DNA of 64,000 nt from Gemmataceae bacterium (GTDB taxonomy: Bacteria > Planctomycetota > Planctomycetia > Gemmatales > Gemmataceae): the NCBI GenBank assembly GCA_019694755.1, contig JAIBBI010000005.1, positions 1 through 64,000 of the forward strand. Reading direction: 5' to 3'. The position numbers and the translations under genes are program-made. Within the stretch, counting starts at the first letter, position 1. The number at the start of each line of letters is the position of its first letter. Below the pieces are notes generated by a model. It did not search any database and had not been told where the DNA came from. It saw nothing but the letters and a program-made list of their open reading frames with translations. Of this stretch, positions 36,136 through 45,052 are shown piece by piece.

Positions 36136-37257
36136 TTACCAGTTCTTACCGTGCAGCCAGGCGTGGGTCGGCTCGCCGAAGAACTGCCGGCAAGAGCCGA
36201 ACAGGAAGACGTATTCCGATTCCCAGGTGCTGCAGCTCGCACAGCCGAGTGTCGTCGGGCTCTTCGAGGTGTGCTTCGGCTTCGGGCCGTTCGGCGGGCA
36301 GCTATCGCAGCTGTTCACCGGCAGGTTTGATTTGTCCTTCTTCTCCCAGGTCCAGAAGCCGATCGGCTCGATGAAGCTCATCGGCTTGGTGTCGGCCTTC
36401 GGCATCGCCTTCGGTGTGGTCGTCGGGGCGGCCGGCGTCACGGCCGCCGGGGCGCATCCGCCCGCGGTGCCGCACCCGGTCGAGCACGGGCTGCTGCAAC
36501 CCGAGTTGCATCCCACGCTCCAGCGGGCCCACCGGTCGCGACCGCACGAGTCGCCGCAACCGCCGAACCGGCTGAACAGACCACCACTCCGGCAACCGCT
36601 GTCGCACGTGTTGCACGAGTTGTGGCTGCCGCACGACGAGCCGAAGTTGAACCGGCTGAACAACCCGCCGCTGCCGCAACCTGAATCGCAGGTGTTGCAG
36701 GTGTTGCAAGACGGCTGGCTATTGCAGGAGCTGCCGCAACCGCCGAAGCTGAACCGGCTAAACAGCCCGCCGCTGCCGCAACCGCTGTCGCAGGAGTTGC
36801 AGGAGGACCCGCAGCCGCCGAAGCTCGGGCGGCTGAGGATCGAGCCGCACGAAGAGCCGCAGCCCGACGAACACGTGGTGCCGCATCCGCCGAACCGGCT
36901 GAACAGTCCGCCGCCGCAACCGGAGTCGCAGGAGTTGCCGCAACCGCTGTTGCAACCGCCGAGGATCGAGCCGCAGCCGTGGCCGCACCCGCCGCCGCCA
37001 CAACCCCAGAGGCACGCCGGGACGACGTAGCCCTCGGTGTTCATGTTTGGGATGTCACACGACAGCGTGAAGTTCGGCATGTTGTTCGCCGGGTTCGGCG
37101 CAGTCCGGTTCATCACGGTGGCGTTGTACGGCGTGGCCGCGCGGTACGGGTCGCCCGCGACCGGCGGGGCCACCGCTTTGTTGTCGGCCGAGTAGCCCGC
37201 GGGCACAGTCCCACCCAGGACCGCCGCACACATCATTCGGAATATCCACCGTCGCAT
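36136..37257 (-). CDS. Secreted Cys/Gly-rich repeat protein
   Basis: A 373-residue protein with a signal peptide (MRRWIFRMMCAAVLGGTVPAGYSADN) and a central region (about 80-270) of roughly six imperfect repeats of the form CDSGCGSGGLFSRF followed by FGGCGSSC, with dozens of cysteines. The C-terminal part is ordinary (TTPKAMPKADTKPMSFIEPIGFWTWEKKD) and ends with WESEYVFLFGSCRQFFGEPTHAWLHGKNW. The cysteines suggest a disulfide-stabilised cell-wall or surface protein; planctomycetes are known for cysteine-rich wall proteins. No homologue can be named from sequence alone. The DNA repeats give several alternative frames, but the signal peptide fixes this one. Confidence 0.7.
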   Translation of the reverse strand: MRRWIFRMMCAAVLGGTVPAGYSADNKAVAPPVAGDPYRAATPYNATVMNRTAPNPANNMPNFTLSCDIPNMNTEGYVVPACLWGCGGGGCGHGCGSILGGCNSGCGNSCDSGCGGGLFSRFGGCGTTCSSGCGSSCGSILSRPSFGGCGSSCNSCDSGCGSGGLFSRFSFGGCGSSCNSQPSCNTCNTCDSGCGSGGLFSRFNFGSSCGSHNSCNTCDSGCRSGGLFSRFGGCGDSCGRDRWARWSVGCNSGCSSPCSTGCGTAGGCAPAAVTPAAPTTTPKAMPKADTKPMSFIEPIGFWTWEKKDKSNLPVNSCDSCPPNGPKPKHTSKSPTTLGCASCSTWESEYVFLFGSCRQFFGEPTHAWLHGKNW

Positions 37258-37467
37258 GACATTGTTCCTGAGGAGGTCGGGGGGGAGCCATCCGCACGCT
37301 TGTTGGGGGAGCGTCCGGTTCTCCATCGGCAGCCCGTTCCATCGCATCGAGAAACAGTGCGCGAGTCGCGACATTATCGGACCGCGACGCACCGGTCGCG
37401 GCGGCTGTATTCGCAAGACAGGGAATGTTGATCGGAACTGCGACGCGGCCTGGACCGGCCGGGCCGA

Positions 37468-38457
37468 CTATGCGGCCCGGCGGACGCCCGCCTGTAGCGG
37501 TCGTGCCGGCAACGTCCGCGCACGCCGGACGAAGTACCGCCAGTCGCGCAGCGGCAGGAAACTCTGGGAATTGCGGGCCGAGAGAATCGTCAGCGCGGCC
37601 AGGAACGAAACCATGACAAGCTGCGTGAGAAGCACGGCCACCAAACCCCCGGCCATGATGGCCCAGCCCGGCACCGGCTGACTCGTGCCGAACGACCACG
37701 CCGCCGCACCCGCGGCCAAACCGGCCACGGCAAGGAACATGCCGACCGCCGCCACCATCAGCCGCACTCCCACGATCTCGCCGAACACTGACAACGCCGA
37801 GAGACCATGGACCACGAGCGCGACGAAGTTCATGCTCGACCGGCCGGCAATGCGGTAGCCGCGCGTCGTCGGGATTGTGTCGTACGGCAGCCGGCTCTTG
37901 AACACCGCGGCCGACACGTGATTCCACGTTTCCGGCACGGCCACCAGACTCGCGACCGCCGTCATCGGCAGGATGCTGAAATTGCCCACCCGCACCCGCA
38001 GGCCCGTCAGCGCGAGGTGCATCTGGCGGTAGAGCCAGTAGAACCCGCGGAACGTCAGCGACTCGGTCCGCCGGCGACGCTCGGCGAACACGATCTGCCG
38101 GCCGCCCGCCTCGCGGAATCGCTCGACCAGCCGGGGCACGTCGTCGGCCCGGTCCTCTCCGTCGGAGTCCATGACCACGACGGCATCGGCACCGCCCATG
38201 CGATGCAGGTAGGTCAGTCCCAACACAATGGCCCGCTGATGCCCGACGTTCCGGCGCAATTCGAGCAACCGAACCCGTGAAACAGCCCGCCGCTGTGCGG
38301 ACGCAAAGTCGAGCCCCGGCGGATTCTGCGAAGCATCATCGACAAACAGCACGTCGGCCGACAGCCCGGCCGCCGCCAGCGCATCATCGAGCTGCCCGAG
38401 CAGCGCGTCGGCCGCCGGCCAGTCGTTGTAAACAGGAAGCAGAATCGCCAGGCGCAT
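37468..38457 (-). CDS. GtrB/DPM1-like family 2 glycosyltransferase
   Basis: A 329-residue membrane-anchored GT2 enzyme that would make a polyprenyl-phosphate sugar. It has LAILLPVYNDWPAADALL, VLFVDDASQNPPG, the RRNVGHQRAIVLGLTYL segment and AVVVMDSDGEDRADDVPRLVERF, the DXD motif of DPM1-type enzymes. Two C-terminal helices (about 225-255 and 268-295) match GtrB topology. It could supply lipid-linked sugar to ArnT-like transferases such as the one at the start of the window, though they are far apart. The 210-base gap upstream of the Cys-rich gene holds nothing recognisable. Confidence 0.85.
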   Translation of the reverse strand: MRLAILLPVYNDWPAADALLGQLDDALAAAGLSADVLFVDDASQNPPGLDFASAQRRAVSRVRLLELRRNVGHQRAIVLGLTYLHRMGGADAVVVMDSDGEDRADDVPRLVERFREAGGRQIVFAERRRRTESLTFRGFYWLYRQMHLALTGLRVRVGNFSILPMTAVASLVAVPETWNHVSAAVFKSRLPYDTIPTTRGYRIAGRSSMNFVALVVHGLSALSVFGEIVGVRLMVAAVGMFLAVAGLAAGAAAWSFGTSQPVPGWAIMAGGLVAVLLTQLVMVSFLAALTILSARNSQSFLPLRDWRYFVRRARTLPARPLQAGVRRAA

Positions 38458-38516
38458 AGGACCGGAGCATACCCGAACTTACTCAGATCGCGGAAGGCGA
38501 AGTCCCAATGACCAAC

Positions 38517-38636
38517 GTAGCCGTATTCACCAGAATACGGCCGTCGCGTCACGCCTCGCGACAACGTTCCGCATCGCCCGTGTTAGGTGGGTGAACGCCA
38601 GCGCGGGTTTGTCGGCATTCTGGCGAATGCCGCTAC
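38517..38636. repeat. REP-pair unit 1 (120 bp)
   Basis: The unit begins with hairpin CCGTATTC-ACCA-GAATACGG, which carries one loop change from copy 2, and ends with the related hairpin GGCATTC-TGGC-GAATGCC in opposite orientation, so its ends GTAGC...GCTAC form an inverted repeat. It lies in the 413-base non-coding gap between the GtrB-like and lipoprotein genes. The element has no open reading frame and may be mobilised in trans by a RAYT, though its sequence differs from the REPs beside the RAYT at 9.6 kb. Confidence 0.75.
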
Positions 38637-38650
38637 GAAAGGCGTTCGTC

Positions 38651-38769
38651 GTAGCCGTATTCGCCAGAATACGGCCGTCGCGTCACGCCTCGCGACAACG
38701 TTCCGCATCGGCGTGTTAGGTACGTGAAAGCCATCGCGGGTTTGTCGGCATTCTGGCGAATGCCGCTAC
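38651..38769. repeat. REP-pair unit 2 (119 bp), direct repeat of unit 1
   Basis: Near-identical to unit 1 (only a few substitutions and one base fewer), separated from it by 14 bases (38637-38650). Hairpins CCGTATTC-GCCA-GAATACGG and GGCATTC-TGGC-GAATGCC bound it. The tandem pair resembles a BIME, in which inverted REP pairs amplify as units. Confidence 0.75.
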
Positions 38770-38870
38770 ATAAAGGTGAAACGATTCCCCACCCCCGGTT
38801 TCCGCTTGCTCGCCACGAGCGATTCGGGTATTGCCCGCGGCGTGTCTGAATCGCAAGGAGGCGGTTCTAC

Positions 38871-39737
38871 ATGGTCGGTCGGCTCGGAATACTCATTCCC
38901 GTGCTTTTCCTGGCGGGGTGCCTGACGCCTCAACTCGCGAGCCGGTCCATGATGGATCGGTTGCGAGCCGTCGGCGGGCCGCAGGGGCCGGACGTCGTCG
39001 TTTTCGACGTGGCCGAGATCGAGCAACCACCGTCCGACGGATACATTGATCGCGACCTGTGGGCCGCCCTCGACGAGACCGCCATCGGCCTCGATCGCAA
39101 GGCCGCCCTCGACGACAACGGCCTGCGGGTCGGCGTGGTCGGTGGTCTGCCGCCCGGCAAACTCCAGGCTCTGCTTCACAGCGACCGCTCGTGTCCGGAC
39201 CCGCGCCGAGTCACCATGCGGTCGGGCAATGCCAAGAGCCTCACGGTCGGCTCCACTCAAAACGAAGTCAATTTCGATACCAAGGTCGGCGACGCAACCC
39301 GCTCGCTGACATTGACCGCAGCTCAGCCCGGTTTCCTGATCACGCCGCAGCGCACGCCCGACGGCCGGGTCACGCTCCAGTTCACGCCGCAGGTCCAGCA
39401 CGGCGGGCGGACACTCTTCGTCCAACCGGCCGAGGGCGACGGCTGGGCGCTCGGCGGCAACCGCCCGGCCGAGAAGTTCCCCGACCTCTCGTTCACTGTC
39501 ACTTTGGCCCCGGCCGAGTACGTCGTCGTCGGTACCCGCTACGACCGCATGCGGACGATCGGCCACACCACCTTCGTCGGGACATCCGGCGAGCGGCCCG
39601 TGCAGAGGCTGCTCGTGATCCGCGCCCGGCCGCAGGGCGATACACCGATCGCCGACTGGACCGTCGCGGCCGGCCCCCGCTCCGCCGCCCCGCTCGCGCT
39701 GCAGGCCTCGCGCACGACCCGCGGCTCGCGCGAGTAA
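38871..39737 (+). CDS. Predicted lipoprotein of unknown function
   Basis: A 288-residue protein with a lipoprotein signal: MVGRLGILIPVLFLAGC, where LAGC is the lipobox. The mature part (VVFDVAEIEQPPSDGYIDRDLWAALDETAIGLDRKAALDDNGLRVGVVGGLPPGKLQALL) recurs in planctomycete lipoproteins but has no assigned role. It would be lipidated by Lgt (the unusual lgt of this window is at 62.5 kb). Confidence 0.7.
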   Translation: MVGRLGILIPVLFLAGCLTPQLASRSMMDRLRAVGGPQGPDVVVFDVAEIEQPPSDGYIDRDLWAALDETAIGLDRKAALDDNGLRVGVVGGLPPGKLQALLHSDRSCPDPRRVTMRSGNAKSLTVGSTQNEVNFDTKVGDATRSLTLTAAQPGFLITPQRTPDGRVTLQFTPQVQHGGRTLFVQPAEGDGWALGGNRPAEKFPDLSFTVTLAPAEYVVVGTRYDRMRTIGHTTFVGTSGERPVQRLLVIRARPQGDTPIADWTVAAGPRSAAPLALQASRTTRGSRE

Positions 39738-39773
39738 TAGAATCTCCTCCGGTCCCAACCCGGAGTTGATCTC

Positions 39774-40961
39774 ATGTCGGATGCCGCGCTGCGTGCCGTT
39801 CTCAAGACCCAATTGGCCGACCTTCAGGCGCAAGGCCTCTACAAGCGCGAGCGGCAGATCGAGACGCCGCAAGGCGCGGTGATTCGCGTCGCCGGCCGGG
39901 AAGTCATCAACTTCTGCGCCAACAACTATCTCGGCCTGGCCAACAACCCCGAAGTCGTCGCCGCCGCCCACGAGGGGCTGAAGAAGTTCGGCTACGGGCT
40001 CTCGAGCGTCCGATTCATCTGTGGCACGCAGACGCTGCACCGCGACCTCGAAGGCGAGATCGCGAAGTTCCACGGCAAAGACGACACGATCCTGTACACG
40101 AGTTGCTTCGACGCCAACGGCGGGCTCTTCGAGACGATCCTCGGCGAGCAGGACGCCGTCATCTCCGACGCGCTCAATCACGCCAGCATCATCGACGGCA
40201 TCCGCCTGTGCAAGGCGAAGCGCTTCCGCTACCAGCACGCCGACCTTGCGGACCTGGAGCGCTGCCTGAAAGAGGCGGAGGGCTGCAGGCTCAAGCTCAT
40301 CGCCACCGACAGCGTGTTCTCGATGGACGGCGACCTTGCCCCGCTGCCGGCCATCTGCGACCTGGCGGAGCGGTTCGGCGCGGCCGTCATGATCGACGAG
40401 TGCCACGGCACCGGCCACCTCGGCGCGGGGGGTCGCGGTGCGGCCGAGGCGCTCGGCTGCCTCGACCGCATCGACATCATCACCAGCACGCTCGGCAAGA
40501 CGCTCGGCGGCTCCGCCGGCGGATTTACCACCGGCCCGCAGGAGGTCGTCGACTTCCTCCGCCAGCGGTCCCGCCCGTACCTCTTCTCGAATGCGCTTAC
40601 GCCGTCGCTGGCCTACGCCTCGAAAACCGCGATCGACCTCATCCACCGCAGCGGCGACCTGCGGGCCCGCTTGCAGGAGAACACGAAGCAACTCCGTGGC
40701 GACCTCGAACGGGCCGGCTTCCAGGTGAAGCCGGGCCAGTCGCCGATCCTGCCGGTGATGATCGGCGATGCCGCGCTGGCCGCGAAAATGGCCGACGCTC
40801 TGCTCGAGCGCGGAATCTACGTGATCGGCTTCAGCTTCCCGGTGGTGCCGCAGGGCCAGGCGCGGATTCGCATCCAGGTCTCCGCGGCCCACACCCGCGA
40901 ACACATCGACCGCGCGGCCAAGGCGTTCACGGAAGTCGGCCGGGAACTCGGGATCATCTGA
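39774..40961 (+). CDS. kbl: 2-amino-3-ketobutyrate CoA ligase
   Basis: A 395-residue PLP enzyme of the alpha-oxoamine synthase family. Length, INFCANNYLGLANNPEV near residue 42, SVRFICGTQTLHRDLE, DECHGTGHLGAGGRG and the PLP lysine in STLGKTLGGSAGG (about residue 243) are those of Kbl, which cleaves 2-amino-3-ketobutyrate to glycine and acetyl-CoA in threonine breakdown. Threonine dehydrogenase (tdh), its usual partner, is not adjacent. A BioF or SPT-like role is a less likely alternative given FICGTQTLH. Confidence 0.9.
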   Translation: MSDAALRAVLKTQLADLQAQGLYKRERQIETPQGAVIRVAGREVINFCANNYLGLANNPEVVAAAHEGLKKFGYGLSSVRFICGTQTLHRDLEGEIAKFHGKDDTILYTSCFDANGGLFETILGEQDAVISDALNHASIIDGIRLCKAKRFRYQHADLADLERCLKEAEGCRLKLIATDSVFSMDGDLAPLPAICDLAERFGAAVMIDECHGTGHLGAGGRGAAEALGCLDRIDIITSTLGKTLGGSAGGFTTGPQEVVDFLRQRSRPYLFSNALTPSLAYASKTAIDLIHRSGDLRARLQENTKQLRGDLERAGFQVKPGQSPILPVMIGDAALAAKMADALLERGIYVIGFSFPVVPQGQARIRIQVSAAHTREHIDRAAKAFTEVGRELGII

Positions 40962-40962
40962 T

Positions 40963-43029
40963 TCACTTCGGCCCCGCGCCGCAGTACTTCTCGATCCAGC
41001 CGAATACCTCGCGGTGCCAGAGCAGCGCGTTGTGCGCCTTGAGTACCCAGTGGTTTTCGTCCGGGTAGTACAGCAGGCGCGTGGGCACGCCCTTCTGCCG
41101 GAGCGTGTTGTAATACTCGAAGCCCTGCGTTACCGGCACGCGGTAGTCCTTCTCGCCGTGGACCACGAGCGTCGGCGTCTTGAAGTTCGACGCGAGCCGT
41201 TGCGCGTTCTGCTTGTCGACGCGGGTCAGGTCGCCCCAGGGCGGCGCGCCGAGCGACCGCTCCCGGCCGCGGACCGAGTCCGACGCCATCATGCTGTGCC
41301 AGTTGTACACGCCGGCGTGGCAGACCATGGCCTTGAAGCGGTCGGTGTGCCCGTTCATCCACGCCATCATGTACCCGCCGTAGCTTCCGCCCGCGGCCGC
41401 CAGGCGGTCGCCGTCGGCCCACGGCTTCTTCAGCAGCCAGTCGGTGACTTTCATCACGTCGTCGAACGGCTTGGTCCCGAGGTCGCCCGTGATGCTGTCG
41501 GTGAACTCCTGGCCGAAGCCGCTCGACCCGTGGAAGTTGACGATGGCGACGACCCAGCCGCGGGCCGCCCAGACGTGCGGATTCCAGCGGTAGCTGAACT
41601 CATTGGTGATTGCATTGTGCGGGCCGCCGTGAACCATCTGCACGATCGGCCACTTCTTCGTCGGGTCGAAGTCGGGCGGGTAGACGATCCAGGTCTGGAT
41701 CGGCTTGTCGCCCGCACCGGGGATGCTCTGCTCCTCGACCTTGCCGAGCTTCCATTCACTGGTGAGATCGTCGTTGAACTTGTCGATGCGGCGCTTCGCG
41801 CCCCGCGGGTCGCCGACGTACAACTGCCCCGGCCGGTCGAACGACGACCGCAGGAACGCGACAGTCGCATTCGCCTTGGCGACATCCGGCGAGCGGTCTC
41901 CCGAAGGCCCCGGGAGCAGCCGGGCGGGATCGGTCGCCGAGAACAGCCCGAGCCGGACGTACCCGCGATCTTCGACCTCGGCGAGCACCGTCGCGCCGCC
42001 CTGGGCGTCGTCGATCGGCAGCCAGCGGAGATTGCCGGCCGAGCGATCAAGCGGCCGGCCCGGCGGGCAGAACTCCGTCGACTGGCCGGTCGCGCGATCG
42101 TACACCATCACCCGCGCCCGGTCGGCATAGAAGTACTTCACTGTCTGACGCACGAACGCGATCCGCTTGCCGTCCGGGCTGTAGGCCGGCTGACCGTCGC
42201 TGCCCGGGTTGTCGGCCGTGAGCAGCTTGATCGCCGCGTTCGGCGTGGTCAGATCGAGCGAGTACAGGTCGAGGTTGTAATCCGCGCCGTAGTCGTTGGC
42301 GCTGTCGGCCGCGAAGCAGAGTTCCTTGCTGTCCGGGCTGATGTCGAAGTCGTTGGCCGAGGGTTCAGTGGGCAGCAGATGCTTGCCCGTGTGCGCGAGG
42401 ACGTTGCGATGGTTGCCGGACGCGAGGTCGACCGCGACGACCGTCGGCCGCTTGCCGTCGGAGAGCCAGCGGTCCCAGTAACGGTAGGCCGCTTCAGTAA
42501 TGACCACGCCCTTGGCTTTGTTGTCTTTCAGCTCCTGCTCGCGGCGCTTGTGCTCGGCATCGGTGGCGCAGCCGGGCCAGGTCCACGCGACGGCGTAGAT
42601 CGTCTTCGAGTCCGGCGACCACTTCAGGCTGCCGGCGGCGTAGGGGAGCTTGGACACTCGCCGGGCTTCGCCGCCGGCCGGGTCGATGACGTAGATCTGT
42701 GCGACGCTGTCCCCGGCCCGCTGGCTGGCGAACGCGATCAGCTTGCCGTCCGGCGACCAGCGCGGGCTCGAGTTGCGGCCGCCCGAGTTGGTCAACGGGG
42801 TCTGCCCGGAGCCGTCGGAGGCGAACAGCCAGAGTTCGGAGCGCGGCTCGTCCTTCTCCATGTTCCAGGTCGTCACATCGCACACAACTCGCGAGCCGTC
42901 CGGCGCGATGCTCGGCGCACCGAGTCTACGGACCTTCCACAAGTCCTCCGGCGTGATGCTGCGCGGGGCGGCCGGTGAGACGGGGCACAGGCTCAGTAAC
43001 ACCACGACTGCCGAAGCGAAATACCGCAT
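40963..43029 (-). CDS. Exported S9-family (prolyl oligopeptidase-type) peptidase
   Basis: A 688-residue protein with a signal peptide (MRYFASAVVVLLSLCPVSPAAP), a beta-propeller domain (about residues 30-420; repeats such as GRNSSPRWSPDGKLIAFASQRAG and DGQPAYSPDGKRIAFV), and a C-terminal alpha/beta-hydrolase. Catalytic serine lies in AAGGSYGGYMMAWM, aspartate in VHGEKDYRVPVTQ and histidine in YPDENHWVL. The combination is that of acylaminoacyl-peptidases/dipeptidyl peptidases. Its signal places it in the periplasm-like space. It ends two bases after the convergent kbl. Confidence 0.92.
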   Translation of the reverse strand: MRYFASAVVVLLSLCPVSPAAPRSITPEDLWKVRRLGAPSIAPDGSRVVCDVTTWNMEKDEPRSELWLFASDGSGQTPLTNSGGRNSSPRWSPDGKLIAFASQRAGDSVAQIYVIDPAGGEARRVSKLPYAAGSLKWSPDSKTIYAVAWTWPGCATDAEHKRREQELKDNKAKGVVITEAAYRYWDRWLSDGKRPTVVAVDLASGNHRNVLAHTGKHLLPTEPSANDFDISPDSKELCFAADSANDYGADYNLDLYSLDLTTPNAAIKLLTADNPGSDGQPAYSPDGKRIAFVRQTVKYFYADRARVMVYDRATGQSTEFCPPGRPLDRSAGNLRWLPIDDAQGGATVLAEVEDRGYVRLGLFSATDPARLLPGPSGDRSPDVAKANATVAFLRSSFDRPGQLYVGDPRGAKRRIDKFNDDLTSEWKLGKVEEQSIPGAGDKPIQTWIVYPPDFDPTKKWPIVQMVHGGPHNAITNEFSYRWNPHVWAARGWVVAIVNFHGSSGFGQEFTDSITGDLGTKPFDDVMKVTDWLLKKPWADGDRLAAAGGSYGGYMMAWMNGHTDRFKAMVCHAGVYNWHSMMASDSVRGRERSLGAPPWGDLTRVDKQNAQRLASNFKTPTLVVHGEKDYRVPVTQGFEYYNTLRQKGVPTRLLYYPDENHWVLKAHNALLWHREVFGWIEKYCGAGPK

Positions 43030-43150
43030 TGCGTTGGTCCTCGTTGGCTCTCCGGAGAACGATACGGCAGGCCCAGCCGGTTGACAGCGCGCCCGCCCGT
43101 CGTTAACCTTTCCCTGCCAGCCCAGTGGTCCTGTCTATAGGTGAATCTCC

Positions 43151-43876
43151 GTGGCGAGCCGGTCGGCCAGCCGACGATCTCCCGACGCATTGGTCCAGTG
43201 TCAGGAGGTGATCGGATATCAATTCAAGGATATCGAACTGCTCCGTTCGGCATTGACCCACACGTCGGTCGCGAACACGCGGGCCGCGTCGAATGAGCGG
43301 CTCGAGTTCCTCGGCGATGCCGTGCTCGGCCTGATCTGCTGCGAGCAACTCTATCTCCGCTACCCGGATTTCCAGGAAGGCGAGATGACGAAGGTGAAGT
43401 CCGTCGTCGTCAGCCGGCGGACCTGCGTGCAGATGGGCCGGAAGATCCGGCTCCACGAGTTTCTTCAGTTCGGCAAAGGGATGCGCGGCGGCCCCGAAGG
43501 TCCGGCCAGCCTGCTCGCCGACGCGTTCGAGTCGCTCGTCGGGGCGGTCTATCTCGACGGTGGCATGGACGCGGTGAAGCCGATCCTGATTCCGCTACTG
43601 CAGCCGGCCATCGAGGTCGTCGTCGCCGGCGAGCACGGCAACCACAAATCGCAATTGCAGCAGATCGCGCAGAAGGAGTTCGGCGATTGCCCGCGCTACC
43701 GCGTACTCGACGAGCAGGGCCCGGACCACAACAAGTGCTTCAAGGTCGCCGCCGAGATCAACGGCTACACTTACCCCGCCGCCTGGGGCGCTACCAAGAA
43801 GGACGCCCAACAACGCGCCGCCGAGAACGCCCTGGCGTCGATTCAGAACGAGCCGTTGCCCTACCCCGCGGACTGA
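43151..43876 (+). CDS. rnc: Ribonuclease III
   Basis: A 241-residue double-strand-specific RNase that processes rRNA precursors and regulatory duplexes. The RNase III signature ERLEFLGDAVLGL (Glu52 and Asp56 catalytic) and the second acidic pair in LLADAFESLVGAVYLDGG are present; a C-terminal dsRNA-binding domain covers about 165-235 (HKSQLQQIAQKEFGDCPRYRV... GATKKDAQQRAAENAL). GTG start. It is alone on the plus strand between two minus-strand genes. Confidence 0.95.
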   Translation: MASRSASRRSPDALVQCQEVIGYQFKDIELLRSALTHTSVANTRAASNERLEFLGDAVLGLICCEQLYLRYPDFQEGEMTKVKSVVVSRRTCVQMGRKIRLHEFLQFGKGMRGGPEGPASLLADAFESLVGAVYLDGGMDAVKPILIPLLQPAIEVVVAGEHGNHKSQLQQIAQKEFGDCPRYRVLDEQGPDHNKCFKVAAEINGYTYPAAWGATKKDAQQRAAENALASIQNEPLPYPAD

Positions 43877-43925
43877 CGAGAAGAGTAGCCGCCGAGTGCG
43901 TCGAGAGACTTGAGAAGGGACAGCA

Positions 43926-44075
43926 AGCCACAGAGGGCACAGAGGCAGATGAGATTCAAGAAGCCAGAACCAGTTACTTGTCTTCCCGCGATGCCCTGAC
44001 TTTAGTTTCCGTTTCTTCTCGACTCCTCAGTAACTCTTTTCCGGTTGCTCTTCCTCCTCTGTGATCTCTGTGGCT
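43926..44075. repeat. 20-bp imperfect inverted repeat with word CACAGAG
   Basis: AGCCACAGAGGGCACAGAGG (43926-43945) and the reverse complement of 44056-44075 match at 18 of 20 positions. They enclose about 110 bases with no gene, between rnc and the convergent Fpg-like gene. The same word makes the repeat at 55694-55896. Confidence 0.7.
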
Positions 44076-44138
44076 CGTCTTTGGCATTCTCAGCTTCCTC
44101 GGCGATCTCGGCGACTGCCCTTCTTTGTCCCTCTGCAA

Positions 44139-45035
44139 CTACTTCCTGAATTCCTCCAACTCTTCCAGTGTCCGGGGCCAGTCGTCCTTGAGCAGCCGCG
44201 AGAGCGAGCGATCGGCCAGCACTCTGCCGCCCGTCTGGCAGCGCGGGCAGTAGTTCGTCTCGTTGTCGGCATACCGGATCCGCTGCACGGGGGTGCCGCA
44301 TTGCGGGCACGGCTGGCCGAACCGCCCGTGGACCGCCATGCCGGGCCGGAATGCCGTTACCTTCTCCGGGAACCCGTCGCCCGCCTCGGCCCGCAACCTG
44401 TCGCGCCATTCCGTCAGCGTGTCGATGATGACCCGCCGCAATTGCTCGACGCGGTCGGGGGGCAGTTGCCGGGTCAGCACCAATGGCGACAGGCCGGCCC
44501 GGAGCAGGATCTCGTCGGAGTACGAGTTGCCGATGCCGCTGAGGATGCGCGGGTCGGTCAGCGCGCGCTTGAGCGTCCGATTCTCGCGGACGAGCACGGC
44601 CGCGAACTGCTCCGGCGTCGCGCCGATCACTTCCAGCCCGCCGGGGTCGTGGGCCGCGAGCGCGGATCGGCCGCGCACGATGTATAGGCTCGCCCGGCGT
44701 TTGCTGCCCGCCTCGGTGAGCGTGAGCGATCCGGTCGGGAAGTCGAACGCGGCCAGTCCGATCTTGCCCGGCGGTCGGGCCCCCGCCGGCTTCCAGTGCA
44801 GCCGACCGGCGATCATCAGGTGCAGCACCGCGTACAACTCGTCGTCGAAGTGGAACACGATCCGCTTGCCGAGCCGCGAAAGTGCTAGTACCGGCTTGCC
44901 GTGAATCGCTTCGACGGGCGGGTCATACGTCCGCAACAGGAACGGGTTGAACAGCCGGACGCGCTCGAGCGTCTGCCCGAGCACGCGCGGCTTCAGGCAG
45001 TCGATGTACACTTCGATGTCGGGGTACTCGGGCAC
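44139..45035 (-). CDS. Fpg/Nei-family DNA glycosylase
   Basis: A 298-residue bifunctional DNA-repair enzyme that excises oxidised bases. Pro2 (nucleophile) and Glu3 are present, but the start reads MPEYPDIEVY rather than the usual MPELPEVE; a lysine-containing SRLGKRIVFHF loop follows. The helix-two-turn-helix region (DPRILSGIGNSYSDEILLRAGLSP) and the C-terminal zinc finger CPQCGTPVQRIRYADNETNYCPRC are intact. About 28 residues extend past the zinc finger, longer than E. coli Fpg (269). Whether it prefers 8-oxoguanine (MutM-like) or oxidised pyrimidines (Nei-like) cannot be decided here. Confidence 0.88.
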   Translation of the reverse strand: MPEYPDIEVYIDCLKPRVLGQTLERVRLFNPFLLRTYDPPVEAIHGKPVLALSRLGKRIVFHFDDELYAVLHLMIAGRLHWKPAGARPPGKIGLAAFDFPTGSLTLTEAGSKRRASLYIVRGRSALAAHDPGGLEVIGATPEQFAAVLVRENRTLKRALTDPRILSGIGNSYSDEILLRAGLSPLVLTRQLPPDRVEQLRRVIIDTLTEWRDRLRAEAGDGFPEKVTAFRPGMAVHGRFGQPCPQCGTPVQRIRYADNETNYCPRCQTGGRVLADRSLSRLLKDDWPRTLEELEEFRK

Positions 45036-45052
45036 GTCACCCCCTCCGCGGA

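Noticed and set aside
41014-42978. A 654-codon frame antisense to the S9 peptidase
   Set aside because: It is an echo of the peptidase's codon structure; the opposite strand has signal peptide, propeller and catalytic triad.
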